Positions 17,357-25,874 of a stretch of 59,138 nt of DNA are shown here, piece after piece. Position numbers and translations under genes: made by a program. The notes beneath the pieces were generated by a model that was not told where the DNA came from, made no database searches, and worked only from the letters and a program-made list of their open reading frames with translations. Origin of the DNA: Kurthia zopfii (GTDB lineage: Bacteria; Bacillota; Bacilli; Bacillales_A; Planococcaceae); contig NZ_QFVS01000014.1 in assembly GCF_003143955.1 (NCBI RefSeq), forward strand, positions 1 through 59,138, read 5' to 3'. Every line of letters starts with the position of its first letter. Positions within the stretch are counted from its first letter, which is position 1.

Positions 17357-17492
17357 AATGAACCCTCCCTTCGCAAAATGTATGCGATTTTTACTATCTT
17401 TATATTGTCAAACTAATGACATTCAGCTAATTTAAAAATTTTTATGTTAAAATACTCTTATCGAAAATAATCGATCAGGAAGGTTTGATACA

Positions 17493-17822
17493 ATGCGCAG
17501 ATTGTCTAGTTTAGGCGCAATTTTCTTTTTATCCACATTATTAGCAGCTTGTGGTGCAACTGCACTTAATGGGAAATTCACAGCAAGAAATGACCAAGAT
17601 ATTATTGATATGGACTTCAACCCCGACGCTAAACTCGTAACACTTACGAATGGCGAAGATGAAACGGTTAGTGAATATACGATTGAAAAAGGATTACTTT
17701 ACTTTAATAATATTCCTACTTATAACATAGTTGAAACCGATTCAAATACATTTGAACTTTATAAAATTGGCAAAGATGGTAATCCGAGCGAGGATGTCAC
17801 CTTCACCTTAACAAAAAAATAA
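17493..17822 (+). CDS. Small lipoprotein
   Basis: 109 residues with a short hydrophobic signal ending in the lipobox 'LLAAC' (Cys20), so lipidated and anchored outside the membrane. The mature part is a small beta-rich domain ('LVTLTNGEDETVSEYTIEKG'...) without a recognised family. AGGAAGG precedes the ATG. Monocistronic, divergent from the S41 protease. Confidence 0.8.
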   Translation: MRRLSSLGAIFFLSTLLAACGATALNGKFTARNDQDIIDMDFNPDAKLVTLTNGEDETVSEYTIEKGLLYFNNIPTYNIVETDSNTFELYKIGKDGNPSEDVTFTLTKK

Positions 17823-17830
17823 TTTTTAAT

Positions 17831-17857
17831 CGCATTTTTAGTGAATGCGGTTTTTTT
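17831..17857 (+). terminator. Rho-independent terminator
   Basis: CGCATT / AATGCG, 7-nt loop, then G and seven T. Confidence 0.75.
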
Positions 17858-17871
17858 CTGCCTAATTTATG

Positions 17872-17906
17872 AAAAATGGAGCATTCTCAAATAGAGAATA
17901 CCCCAT
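17872..17906 (-). terminator. Terminator of the universal stress protein gene
   Basis: Hairpin with ATTCTC / GAGAAT inner stem and ATGG / CCAT outer stem; TTTTT follows on the minus strand. Confidence 0.65.
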
Positions 17907-17918
17907 GAACCATTATAA

Positions 17919-18356
17919 TTAGTTTCCTCGAACGACTAATACATCACATTCGGCAGTGCGTACAATGTTTTCAGAGACGCTTCCTAATAGGATTTTTTCT
18001 GCGGCGTTCGTTCCTGAAGCGCCACATACGATTAAATCAGCGTTTACGCGGCGAGAAATTTCATGTGTAATCAGTGTACGTGGTGATCCTGTTTCCACAA
18101 TAATATTAATATTTTCAATGCCCGCAAGTTCCGCTTCATTATAGCTGTCGATTAAGCTTTGAGAAAAAACTTCTGAATCTTTTTGTAATTTTTCTGCATT
18201 ATGTGCTTCTAGGTTCGCCCAAGAACGAGTATCAATCACATTGACGATATGCAAAGTCGCATTATTTCTACCTGAAACGGCGATTGCTTTTTTCAAAGCT
18301 TCCTTTGCGTGATCTGATCCATCCATTGCTACGATAATATTTCGATATTGTACCAT
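17919..18356 (-). CDS. Universal stress protein (UspA family)
   Basis: 145 residues, one Usp domain. 'IIVAMDGSDHAKEAL' at the N-terminus and the ATP-binding signature G-2x-G-9x-G-S ('GASG' ... 'LLGSVSENIV') near the C-terminus mark the ATP-binding subclass. ATG with AGGAGG 7 nt upstream. Monocistronic. A cytosolic stress-survival protein; no partner is evident here. Confidence 0.95.
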   Translation of the reverse strand: MVQYRNIIVAMDGSDHAKEALKKAIAVSGRNNATLHIVNVIDTRSWANLEAHNAEKLQKDSEVFSQSLIDSYNEAELAGIENINIIVETGSPRTLITHEISRRVNADLIVCGASGTNAAEKILLGSVSENIVRTAECDVLVVRGN

Positions 18357-18424
18357 TTGTCACCCTCCTGAAAAATAAATTATGTCCTACTTTCGATAGT
18401 AACAGTTTTCTTCTGATTTTTACA

Positions 18425-19054
18425 TTAGATACTGTTAATTCGCAGTATTAATTTCCCATTTTCCATATGCATCATCCGCACGCGGCGAATACCTGCGAGC
18501 GCACCTTCCCTTGGATGAAATGGCTGGCCATCAGAATTAATGCCATCCGAAACTCCTTGTAATGAAAAAACGAAGCAATTTTGCTCTTTTTGGAATACGC
18601 GAAATAGATGGTGAATATCTCGAATCGAATTCAAATAATGCATTTCCGAAAATTGATCGCGCAAACTCCCCCAAGCTAAAATGATGTAGTCCATCTCTTT
18701 GACGACTCGCTTAATCATATGTAGATTTTGACGAATCGACTCGAATTCTCGCATATTCTTCCCTAAGAAATAATCGTCGAGCTGATTCAAATGATCTTCT
18801 CGAAACGGGAATAAATTGACGATATTCACTTCCGAGATGGTTTCTTTGATTTGTGCTTTTAAAAATTCGACAGTGTGGTCAACGACAGGATCCGTGAAAT
18901 TCTCGTCCTGTAGTTTCGGATTCATCATGATTATAGCTACTTTCTTCAGTCCATTCTCATCATTAATCGCCTTCAATAAATACCTTTGCTGCAAGTCCTC
19001 TGAAAAATAAGCTACTCTTTTTTTAAAATCATAGTTACTTTCTACGCACTTCAC
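18425..19054 (-). CDS. DUF1643 family protein
   Basis: 209 residues, soluble. 'VAIIMMNPKLQDEN...DPVVDHTVEF', 'VNLFPFR' and 'ILAWG' are the landmarks of DUF1643, a family of unknown function often found on mobile or accessory DNA. GTG start with GAGGAG 9 nt upstream. A diverged relative lies at 26292-26915. Flanked by the stress-protein gene and a repeat-rich gap, with no operon partner. Confidence 0.88.
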   Translation of the reverse strand: MKCVESNYDFKKRVAYFSEDLQQRYLLKAINDENGLKKVAIIMMNPKLQDENFTDPVVDHTVEFLKAQIKETISEVNIVNLFPFREDHLNQLDDYFLGKNMREFESIRQNLHMIKRVVKEMDYIILAWGSLRDQFSEMHYLNSIRDIHHLFRVFQKEQNCFVFSLQGVSDGINSDGQPFHPREGALAGIRRVRMMHMENGKLILRINSI

Positions 19055-19182
19055 CTGTCACCACTCCTCACTTTTATAGGACTAATTATATAGCATTCGA
19101 CAAAATTATACATTTATTTCAATTCAAAAATGCGTAAATAGTTGAGAATAGCGTTGTCTAAAGATTCTCGTTTTAGACATTA

Positions 19183-19291
19183 GAAATAGCGAATGCTTTC
19201 CGCCGACAAGTGGCGCACTATTTATTTCCACTTTGTGTGGAAATAAAGGATTGCTTCACACTTGTTTTTCGGCAGGAGTCCTCGCTATTTC
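19183..19291. repeat. 109-bp palindromic intergenic element, copy A
   Basis: Ends are perfect inverted repeats GAAATAGCGA / TCGCTATTTC. Inside are GCCGACAAGTG / CACTTGTTTTTCGGC and a central hairpin TTTCCAC / GTGGAAA. The reverse complement recurs at 49568-49677. The sequence 'GCTTTCCGCCGACAAG...GGCAGGAGTC' belongs to a kind of dispersed non-coding repeat I know from Bacillaceae/Planococcaceae genomes. It lies in the 413-bp gap between the DUF1643 and RhtB genes. Confidence 0.8.
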
Positions 19292-19371
19292 TTTCAATCA
19301 ACTTCATGTAAATTGCTTTCCCTCAAATATTACTCACAAAACGAGTTGTGAATTTATTATTAATGACAAAA

Positions 19372-19442
19372 AAATAACGTTCATGAAGTTCCCACACCAA
19401 CCTGCTTAGAGATCGATGCTTTTTTCTTCACCAACGTTATTT
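19372..19442. repeat. Nested inverted-repeat element, copy 2
   Basis: Outer arms AAATAACGTT (19372-19381) and AACGTTATTT (19433-19442) are preserved exactly relative to the element at 46-116, while the inner stem has decayed (CACACCAACCT / AGAGATCGATG). Positioned as the terminator of the RhtB gene on the minus strand, where the outer arm is followed by TTTTT. Confidence 0.75.
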
Positions 19443-19467
19443 ATTATTGAACTACTTTTTGTATTCA

Positions 19468-20085
19468 TTACAATGATTTTTCGAATGCTAATGTAATTCC
19501 GAAAATCAATAAGACAATTCCTGTACAGCCTTGAATTGATCGCGCTACGACTGGTTTTCGCAACCAAATTGAAAATAGGTCGATCAAGTACACATAGAGG
19601 AAGAACCAGATAATTGTCATGACCGCGTAAGCAAGTCCCATCAATGCAAATTGAAGCATATGATTGTATTCTGGCTGAACGAATTGCGGTAAGAATGTCA
19701 GGAAAAATACCGCAACTTTTGGATTTGAAGCACAAGTGATGAATCCTTGTAGGAAGAATGATTTCTGCTTCCCTTCCACAATTACTTCATCCGGTTGTTG
19801 CTTATGTCTAAGTGATAATAAAGCCGATACACCAATGTAAATTAAATATGCCGCACCAACGTATTTTAAGACGGTAAATAACATTTCGGATTTCATTAAA
19901 ATTGCTGACAGCCCTAAAACCGCTGCCGCTGTATGAATAAGTAAGCCCGATACAGAGCCAAGAACCGTTTGCGCTCCTGCTTTTTTACCGTGCATGATTG
20001 AATTTTGTATAACTAAACTAGAGTCGGGCCCTGGTAAAATGATTAATAAAAAGGACATGACGAGAAAAGCTCCAACTACTGCCAA
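19468..20085 (-). CDS. LysE/RhtB-type amino-acid/metabolite exporter
   Basis: About 205 residues with five or six transmembrane segments. 'LLIILPGPDSSLVIQNSI' is the RhtB N-terminal signature and 'FITCASNPKVAVFFLTFLPQF' the second one. I chose TTG at 20085 because AGAGGTG lies 8 nt upstream. The in-frame ATG at 20130 has no ribosome site and would add 15 residues ahead of the first helix. Substrate unknown. Not in an operon; the nested inverted repeat (19372-19442) follows its stop. Confidence 0.88.
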   Translation of the reverse strand: MAVVGAFLVMSFLLIILPGPDSSLVIQNSIMHGKKAGAQTVLGSVSGLLIHTAAAVLGLSAILMKSEMLFTVLKYVGAAYLIYIGVSALLSLRHKQQPDEVIVEGKQKSFFLQGFITCASNPKVAVFFLTFLPQFVQPEYNHMLQFALMGLAYAVMTIIWFFLYVYLIDLFSIWLRKPVVARSIQGCTGIVLLIFGITLAFEKSL

Positions 20086-20215
20086 AACTAAGACACCTCT
20101 TAACAATTTTTTTACTATAATAACATACATTTTTTCGGAAAAGGTCTAATTGTAAAAAGTAAGTAGCACAGTAGTTTGATAACCATTTACTAAGGTAAAG
20201 TATTGATTTATTCAG

Positions 20216-20253
20216 AAAAATAGACGACCTCACTCGAAAGTGAAAGTCGCCTA
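20216..20253 (-). terminator. Terminator of yhdT-panF
   Basis: Imperfect hairpin with CGAC / GTCG and CAC / GTG segments; TTTTT follows on the minus strand, just after the panF stop. Confidence 0.7.
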
Positions 20254-20261
20254 CTTCAATC

Positions 20262-21707
20262 CTAAATAAATTCAGGTGTATCTTTAATTTTACGATGCGT
20301 TGCAAAGCTGACAAGTACGAATGCGATCAGCGCACTAATTACGGGGAATGTCACACTATGCACACCGAGGACATTCGGGAAATACTGCGTAATGACGATA
20401 TACATGGACAATCCGACGACCATCCCTGCAATCGCACCGAATTTATTGGCTTTTTTCCAATAGAGACCTAGCACGATTGGCCAGATGAATACCGCTTCAA
20501 GCCCACCGAATGCGAACATATTCAACCAAACGATAATTTCTGGTGGATTTAATGACATTAAGACAACTACAACACCGACTACTGCCGTTACGAGGAAACT
20601 CGTTTTGCGGACATGATCGTCGCTTGCATCAGGCTTAATATAATGTAAGTAAATATCTTTGACGATTGTTGAGCTGACCATCATTAATAAGGCATTTACT
20701 GTCGACATGATTGCCGCCATTGGAGCAGCAAGTACAATCCCCGCTACAACTGGAGGTAGAACACCCATTGTTAAGGTAGGCATTACTTTATCCCCTAGCT
20801 CGATTCCAGGAATTACGGTACGACCGAAAATACCAATTAAGTGCATACCGAACATGATTGTTGCGATACCGATTGTACCGATTAAGATGGCACTATGCAT
20901 ACCGCGAGAGTTTTTGTAACTCATGGCACGAACGGCGATTTGCGGAAGACCGATGACACCGACTCCGACAAGAATCCAGAATGACGATACATAGGCTGGA
21001 GAATACGCATGACCGACACCGAATGGCGATACTAACTCCGCATTTTCCTTCACTAAATCACCCATAATATTGTCGATACCGCCACCAGCAATGACTACGC
21101 CGACTAATAAGATGATTGTGCCGACTACCATGATTGATCCTTGCAGTGCATCCGTTAAAGCAACGGCACGGAAACCACCGATAATTACATAGACTAATAC
21201 AACTACCGCAAAAATGAATAATGCTGTAGTATAGCTCATTCCAGTTAATGACTCGATTAGACGAGCGCCACCGACCCATTGTGCAACCATTGAAGCGAAT
21301 AGGAAAATGACGATACTGATTGCCGACAACCATACGACAACATTACTGTTATAACGAGAACGCAGAAAATCAATTAATGTGATGGACTTCAATTTTCGCG
21401 TCACAATTGCAAATTTCTTCCCTAAAATCATTAAGACGAAGTAACCAGCTGGTAATTGCGCTAAAGCAAGTAGTACCCAACCAAGCCCTGTATTGTATGC
21501 AACACCCGGCCCACTAATGAATGAAGAAGCACTACCATATGTGGCCATCATCGTCATCGCTAATAGGAAACCACCCATTTCACGACCGCCGAGGAAGTAT
21601 TCTGATAAAAATGAGTCCGAACTTTTTACAAATTTATTCGACCAGAAGCCGATTCCAAAAATAATTATGACAAAAACTATGAGTGGAGCTATGACTGACC
21701 AATGCAT
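20262..21707 (-). CDS. panF: Sodium/pantothenate symporter PanF
   Basis: 481 residues, sodium:solute symporter family, about 13 transmembrane segments. 'EYFLGGREMGGFLLAMTMMA', 'YGSASSFISGPG', 'VAQWVGGARLIE' and the associated small partner upstream make the PanF subfamily likely. Brings in pantothenate for CoA synthesis using the sodium gradient. Its ATG overlaps the last base of the yhdT stop (ATGA-type coupling). The divergent LysR gene is the likely regulator. Confidence 0.9.
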   Translation of the reverse strand: MHWSVIAPLIVFVIIIFGIGFWSNKFVKSSDSFLSEYFLGGREMGGFLLAMTMMATYGSASSFISGPGVAYNTGLGWVLLALAQLPAGYFVLMILGKKFAIVTRKLKSITLIDFLRSRYNSNVVVWLSAISIVIFLFASMVAQWVGGARLIESLTGMSYTTALFIFAVVVLVYVIIGGFRAVALTDALQGSIMVVGTIILLVGVVIAGGGIDNIMGDLVKENAELVSPFGVGHAYSPAYVSSFWILVGVGVIGLPQIAVRAMSYKNSRGMHSAILIGTIGIATIMFGMHLIGIFGRTVIPGIELGDKVMPTLTMGVLPPVVAGIVLAAPMAAIMSTVNALLMMVSSTIVKDIYLHYIKPDASDDHVRKTSFLVTAVVGVVVVLMSLNPPEIIVWLNMFAFGGLEAVFIWPIVLGLYWKKANKFGAIAGMVVGLSMYIVITQYFPNVLGVHSVTFPVISALIAFVLVSFATHRKIKDTPEFI

Positions 21708-21967
21708 TAGTCTTCATCCTCCTCTTCAAAATCGACATCTTTAAAGAAGAATTTGATGACGATAAAAATTAGTACAATCATGAAAGCCGTGCCAGCGATA
21801 CAACTATAGAAGAACCAGGCTGGGAATCCGAAGACATATGTATATTTCTCAGGGTCTCCACTACCAAGACCATATGCAAAACCATACCAAATTGCGAAGT
21901 TGACAATAACTAATGCTACGCCGATCCACGCTTCTCGATGGGCGATGCGGTAACGCTCATTTTTCAC
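21707..21967 (-). CDS. yhdT: YhdT/DUF997 small membrane protein
   Basis: 86 residues with two transmembrane helices and an acidic tail. 'AHREAWIGVALVIVNFAIWYG' and 'FPAWFFYSC' match the YhdT/DUF997 family, which sits next to panF in many bacteria and is thought to be an accessory subunit. GTG start with AGGAG 9 nt upstream; overlaps panF by one base. Confidence 0.9.
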   Translation of the reverse strand: MKNERYRIAHREAWIGVALVIVNFAIWYGFAYGLGSGDPEKYTYVFGFPAWFFYSCIAGTAFMIVLIFIVIKFFFKDVDFEEEDED

Positions 21968-21993
21968 AAGAAATCACTCCTTTTTAAATGTTT

Positions 21994-22007
21994 AGAAAAC
22001 GTTTTCT
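21994..22007. promoter_or_regulatory. Perfect palindrome, cre-like operator candidate
   Basis: AGAAAACGTTTTCT is a perfect 14-bp palindrome 27 bp before the yhdT start. It matches the core of the catabolite-responsive element (NAANCGNTTNC-type) except at the outermost T and A. Placed downstream of where the yhdT-panF promoter must be, it could act as a CcpA roadblock. Confidence 0.4.
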
Positions 22008-22033
22008 CTCGTTTAAGTGTAAATAACTTTTTA

Positions 22034-22060
22034 GTTAATGTAAATTTCATTATAATTAAC
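22034..22060. promoter_or_regulatory. Inverted repeat between yhdT-panF and the LysR gene
   Basis: GTTAAT-N15-ATTAAC, perfect arms, with TATAAT (22051-22056) inside and a GTTAAC palindrome just after (22065-22070). Location between a LysR regulator and its divergent target, and AT-rich dyads of this size, fit a LysR operator and overlapping promoter. Confidence 0.45.
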
Positions 22061-22098
22061 AATAGTTAACGTACATTAAACTAAGGGGTGGAATACAC

Positions 22099-23028
22099 AT
22101 GACTTTTGAACAATTAAGATACATCGTGGCGATTGAAAAATTCGGCACATTAAAAGACGCATCCGAAGAACTTCACGTCACACTTTCCGCATTGAGTCAG
22201 GGATTGAATAAGGTCGAGACAGAACTTGGCATCACACTTTTCCAACGTAATCGACGTGGCTCTACCATTACGAAGGAAGGTCGCATCATTGTCGCACAGG
22301 CGAAGAAAATCCTCTATGCGCTCGATGACCTTTATGAATCAGCCGATGTGATGCAAAATAAGCTGACAGGCGTATTAAAAGTCGCATCTATACCTGGTCC
22401 TTTCTTCCAGCTGTTTACGACTGCCCAACAATTGAAGAATATCTATCCAGAAATTAATATCCAAATCCGTGAACAGAACTCGCAAACGATGTTAGAAGAA
22501 TTGCAAAGCGAAAAAGTCGACCTTGCACTTGTTGTCTATAATAACGAAGATTTGGCAAAATATCCCGACTTAGCATTCACAAAAATTAAAGATTGTGAAA
22601 TGCTCGTTGTCGCACATAAAGATTCCCCTGTCATACAAGGCGGTAGCGCGATGACAGAGGAATTAGGTGAACAGCCCGTTATTTTATTTGATGATAAAAT
22701 TGTGATTGGCACGATGAATGAGATTAAACGCGTGTTTGGGCGAAATGACATTGTCATCAGTGTGAATAATCCACATATCGTACAACAATACGTAGAAGAG
22801 AATAAGGCATATACGGTAGGCTTGGATCTGACGTTTGACCATTCGCAGCGCTTTATGCAAGATATGGAATCCGTGAAGATTGACTTTCTAACAGAGATTC
22901 CGACGACGCACTCATTCGGCATTGTGACGAAATCGAGCAGACATGAGACACAGCTCATGAAAGAGTTCGCCTATCGTTTGAAAAAGGATTTTCAAGAACA
23001 AATCCCAGAATTAGTAAACTTAACTTAA
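22099..23028 (+). CDS. LysR-family transcriptional regulator
   Basis: 309 residues. Winged helix-turn-helix in residues 1-60 ('TFEQLRYIVAIEKFGTLKDA' then 'LSALSQGLNKVETELGITLF'), a linker helix, then the periplasmic-binding-like effector domain (about 90-300). ATG preceded by AAGGGG. Divergent from yhdT-panF with 131 bp between, so it probably controls that pair. Effector not evident. Confidence 0.93.
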   Translation: MTFEQLRYIVAIEKFGTLKDASEELHVTLSALSQGLNKVETELGITLFQRNRRGSTITKEGRIIVAQAKKILYALDDLYESADVMQNKLTGVLKVASIPGPFFQLFTTAQQLKNIYPEINIQIREQNSQTMLEELQSEKVDLALVVYNNEDLAKYPDLAFTKIKDCEMLVVAHKDSPVIQGGSAMTEELGEQPVILFDDKIVIGTMNEIKRVFGRNDIVISVNNPHIVQQYVEENKAYTVGLDLTFDHSQRFMQDMESVKIDFLTEIPTTHSFGIVTKSSRHETQLMKEFAYRLKKDFQEQIPELVNLT

Positions 23029-23039
23029 GTTTTGCTTAA

Positions 23040-24062
23040 CTAAATACTTTCTTCCTCGACTTCTATGCGATTGCGTTCAAGTGCTTCTTCTAGCATGCCT
23101 TGAATCTCAATCGCTAGTTTTTTTGGTTTGATTTGATCAATGGAAGTAATGTACTGCATTAACCAGAATTTGATACTGTCCGGTGAAGTATAAATTTCAA
23201 CATGGAAGTATTCATCATCAATCGGTTTGATCGTGACATCTTCACCGAAGAAATCTATGACCTGCCCAACCGAATACATTTTGCAGCGGAATTGGATGAA
23301 TTCAGGCATCCCCCCGAACATATACACTTGGTTACGCGTATAGTCCGACAAGTTGGTGATGTTTTTCAATGGCTCCACTTTCTCTTCAATCAATTGTACA
23401 TCGCGAATTTTATCGACACGCATGAATCTTGGCGCAGTACTATCATCATAGTAGTACATCAAATAATATTTATTAATTTGCCATATTAAATAATACGGTC
23501 GCACCTTTTTGTAGCCGTCCTTCTCTGGTCGACTCGGTACGAGATTTTTATTGACGTCATACTTCAAATATTGGAGTGTGACTTTTTTGCCTTCGTGAAT
23601 CGCTTTTGTCAGTAAATCAATGTTTTCAAAAAGCTTCTTATTATATTCTTTACGATCCGTATTTTTGAATTGAATACGCGGCTCGAAAAAACTGCCTAAA
23701 TTCTTGCCTACAATGACTCCGAATTTGTCGATCAGCTCGCGACTTTGCTCGCGGTCGATGAAGCGTGAAGTTGCAATGGCATCACAAAGTAAATGCGCTT
23801 CCCCAATCGTAATTGTCGACTCCAAATAGACCGTCTTATTTGAATTTCGGACGAAAGTGATTGCCAAATCTTCTTGATAAAACTCCGAAATGATTTCTAA
23901 ATCGTTCATATGTGCATAAATTGTACGACGATCTGGCTTTTTATCTAATTGAAAGTATTCAAAAGTTTTATCGGCAATTTCCGAAGCATTCATTGGATGT
24001 TGTTTACTCGAAAACTTTTTCAAAATGAAATATGTATAAAAAAACGAATTTTTCGTTTGCAT
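23040..24062 (-). CDS. WYL-domain transcriptional regulator (YafY type)
   Basis: 340 residues. The N-terminal winged HTH (about 1-65, 'ASEIADKTFEYF...RRTIYAHMNDL') is followed by a WYL domain (about 145-215, 'VTLQYLKYDVNK...VRPYYLIWQINKYYLMYYYD') and a WCX-like C-terminus. AGGAGG 7 nt before the ATG. Convergent with the LysR gene with an 11-bp gap. WYL regulators sense ligands or nucleic acids and often guard accessory systems; the adjoining toxin-antitoxin-like pair is divergent from it. Confidence 0.9.
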   Translation of the reverse strand: MQTKNSFFYTYFILKKFSSKQHPMNASEIADKTFEYFQLDKKPDRRTIYAHMNDLEIISEFYQEDLAITFVRNSNKTVYLESTITIGEAHLLCDAIATSRFIDREQSRELIDKFGVIVGKNLGSFFEPRIQFKNTDRKEYNKKLFENIDLLTKAIHEGKKVTLQYLKYDVNKNLVPSRPEKDGYKKVRPYYLIWQINKYYLMYYYDDSTAPRFMRVDKIRDVQLIEEKVEPLKNITNLSDYTRNQVYMFGGMPEFIQFRCKMYSVGQVIDFFGEDVTIKPIDDEYFHVEIYTSPDSIKFWLMQYITSIDQIKPKKLAIEIQGMLEEALERNRIEVEEESI

Positions 24063-24207
24063 GAATGATCCTCCTAAAGCTTCTTTACATGATATTTCTT
24101 CCTATTAATTATAACCTATATTGGAAAAGTTGGAGATGTAAATAAATCGTATCAATTGTTAAAAACAGTATCATATGGTACTATAAAATCAAGGAGGAGG
24201 ATTAAAT

Positions 24208-24621
24208 TTGAGAGAAGTTGAAAATCAGGTTGTTAGTGAAGATTCAATTAAGAAATATTTAAACGATGTATTACTTTGTATTAAACTAAGTAACTATAGA
24301 ATTGATAACAATAATCGCCAAAAAAATAGAGCATTTCAAAGAACTTATTCTATAACTAATGAAGATTATATTGACCTAATTAATATGCTTTCACCTACTA
24401 ACTTTTCAACCTCAACTAGAAATTACAAACATGGATTTCAAAATGAAATACTTTATATTTTCAAATTAGAAACACAACTTTTTAACTCAGTAACTTTTGA
24501 ATATGATCATGTAACACTTTATATAAAAACGAACTTAATTGAAAAACCAATCTTATTTTGCATTTTTATTTCCATTCATATCGCAGATCCTCAAAAAGAA
24601 TTTAATTATTATAATTACTAA
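24208..24621 (+). CDS. Putative type II toxin, MqsR-like
   Basis: 137 residues, no signal peptide, with a strong ribosome site (AGGAGGAGG) before a TTG start. Residues about 45-125 ('NEDYIDLINMLSPTNFSTS', 'VTLYIKTNLIEKPILFCIF') follow the order of hydrophobic and polar blocks in MqsR-type toxins of the RelE fold: a helix-bearing 'I..L...F..S' segment, then the 'YIK...' strand. The gene directly upstream of a zinc-finger/HTH/Panacea antitoxin is the toxin-first order of mqsRA. If correct, it cleaves mRNA. The match is by eye and weak; it could be an unrelated Panacea-neutralised toxin. Confidence 0.6.
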   Translation: MREVENQVVSEDSIKKYLNDVLLCIKLSNYRIDNNNRQKNRAFQRTYSITNEDYIDLINMLSPTNFSTSTRNYKHGFQNEILYIFKLETQLFNSVTFEYDHVTLYIKTNLIEKPILFCIFISIHIADPQKEFNYYNY

Positions 24622-24632
24622 ATTTAATGCAC

Positions 24633-24661
24633 AGAGCGACTGACATTTTCAGTCACTCTTT
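24633..24661 (+). terminator. Hairpin between toxin and antitoxin genes
   Basis: AGAG-C-GACTGA / TCAGTC-A-CTCT stem with a 5-nt loop and a short TTT tail. Too weak a tail for a full terminator; it could be an attenuator that lowers or separates expression of the two genes. Confidence 0.45.
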
Positions 24662-24693
24662 GGTTTAAATTTATTACCTTTGGAGGGAGAATT

Positions 24694-25755
24694 ATGTTTA
24701 AACAGGACAAATTCGAACTAATTAAATTACCAGAAAATTTATTTTGCACATCTTGTCGAAAAGAAATTTCTGAATGCCGTACGTACTTTGAGGATGCGGA
24801 GGTGAATTACGAAGACTTTTCAATTGCTTATGAAGAAAAAGTAGCTGAATGTCCTATTTGTAACACTGTATTGTACATTCCTGAAATTGAGAAAGAAAAT
24901 AATGAAGCTTTCCAAAATGCAGTACTCGCTTTTAAGAAGGCACAGTATTCTAAAGATTCCGTATTACCGATGATTGATCAAATTTTATTACGTTATAAAA
25001 TTGGTAAGAAACCTTTATCACTTATTCTTGGTTGGGGCGAATCTACAATTGCTCGCTACTATCAGGATGATTCTACGATTTCGCCTCTTTACGCACAGCA
25101 ACTGGAGAAGATTTTAGAATCACCGACTGAATTTGAACATTTTCTTGAGATGAATCAATCTTTAATTACACCGATCGCCTATAAAAAGAGCCGAAAAGCA
25201 TTAAATGATTTATTACAGAAAAGTTCATCCACAAACACATCTTCAAAAATTAATTCAGTTTGTGTATATATTTTAATGCGTTCAAAAGATACGACGCCTC
25301 TTGCATTGCAAAAATTACTCTACTACACTCAAAACTTCTATAAGGTTTTCAAAGGAGAATTTTTATTTGAAGAAGATTGCGAAGCTTGGATTCATGGTCC
25401 AGTTTACAAAGAAGTATATGATCAATTTAAAGAATATCAATACAATCCGATTAACGGGCGCAACGTAGCAGATGAGTTTGAGTCAATTGAACTTTCCTAT
25501 AATGAAATGGAAATACTTGATCAGGTAATTAAGCATTTCGGTTGTTACAGCGGTTCCATGCTAAAAAATATGACGCATTTGGAAAAGCCTTGGATCGAGG
25601 CGAGAGGAGAATTAGCTCCTGATCGTCCAAGTCAGCACATTTTGACGAAGGAATCGATGGCTGATTATTTCGCTGAAGTGCAGTCAAAGTATAAACTTCT
25701 TAACACTGGAGATATCGCGGATTATAGTCGTGACTTATTCAATAAAATTCAATAG
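24694..25755 (+). CDS. Zinc-finger/HTH/Panacea (DUF4065, SocA-like) antitoxin
   Basis: 353 residues in three parts. MqsA/YgiT-type zinc finger with Cys18-x2-Cys21 and Cys53-x2-Cys56. HTH of the Xre type at about 92-140 ('MIDQILLRYKIGKKPLSL...ESTIARYYQDD'). Panacea domain at about 185-335 ('LALQKLLYYTQNFYKVFKG', 'EAWIHGPVYKEVYDQFK'), the hyperpromiscuous toxin-neutralising fold. GGAGGGAG precedes the ATG. It lies 72 nt after the putative toxin, with its own terminator. Expected to bind the toxin and repress the pair through its HTH. The domain calls are firm; the toxin partner is inferred. Confidence 0.85.
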   Translation: MFKQDKFELIKLPENLFCTSCRKEISECRTYFEDAEVNYEDFSIAYEEKVAECPICNTVLYIPEIEKENNEAFQNAVLAFKKAQYSKDSVLPMIDQILLRYKIGKKPLSLILGWGESTIARYYQDDSTISPLYAQQLEKILESPTEFEHFLEMNQSLITPIAYKKSRKALNDLLQKSSSTNTSSKINSVCVYILMRSKDTTPLALQKLLYYTQNFYKVFKGEFLFEEDCEAWIHGPVYKEVYDQFKEYQYNPINGRNVADEFESIELSYNEMEILDQVIKHFGCYSGSMLKNMTHLEKPWIEARGELAPDRPSQHILTKESMADYFAEVQSKYKLLNTGDIADYSRDLFNKIQ

Positions 25756-25772
25756 GAATCGCTCTTTCTTGG

Positions 25773-25802
25773 CTGACATATGATAAATATGTCAGTCTTT
25801 TT
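25773..25802 (+). terminator. Rho-independent terminator
   Basis: CTGACATAT / ATATGTCAG perfect 9-bp stem, 5-nt loop, then TCTTTTT. Ends the toxin-antitoxin unit. Confidence 0.8.
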
Positions 25803-25874
25803 GCATTGTGTACACTTTTTTGTACATCGCATCTTATATAATCAAGTTAACTTATGAGAAAGGTTGTGTAGCTA

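Noticed and set aside
20086..20130. Upstream ATG start of the RhtB exporter
   Set aside because: No ribosome site before it, while TTG 20085 has AGAGGTG at good spacing.
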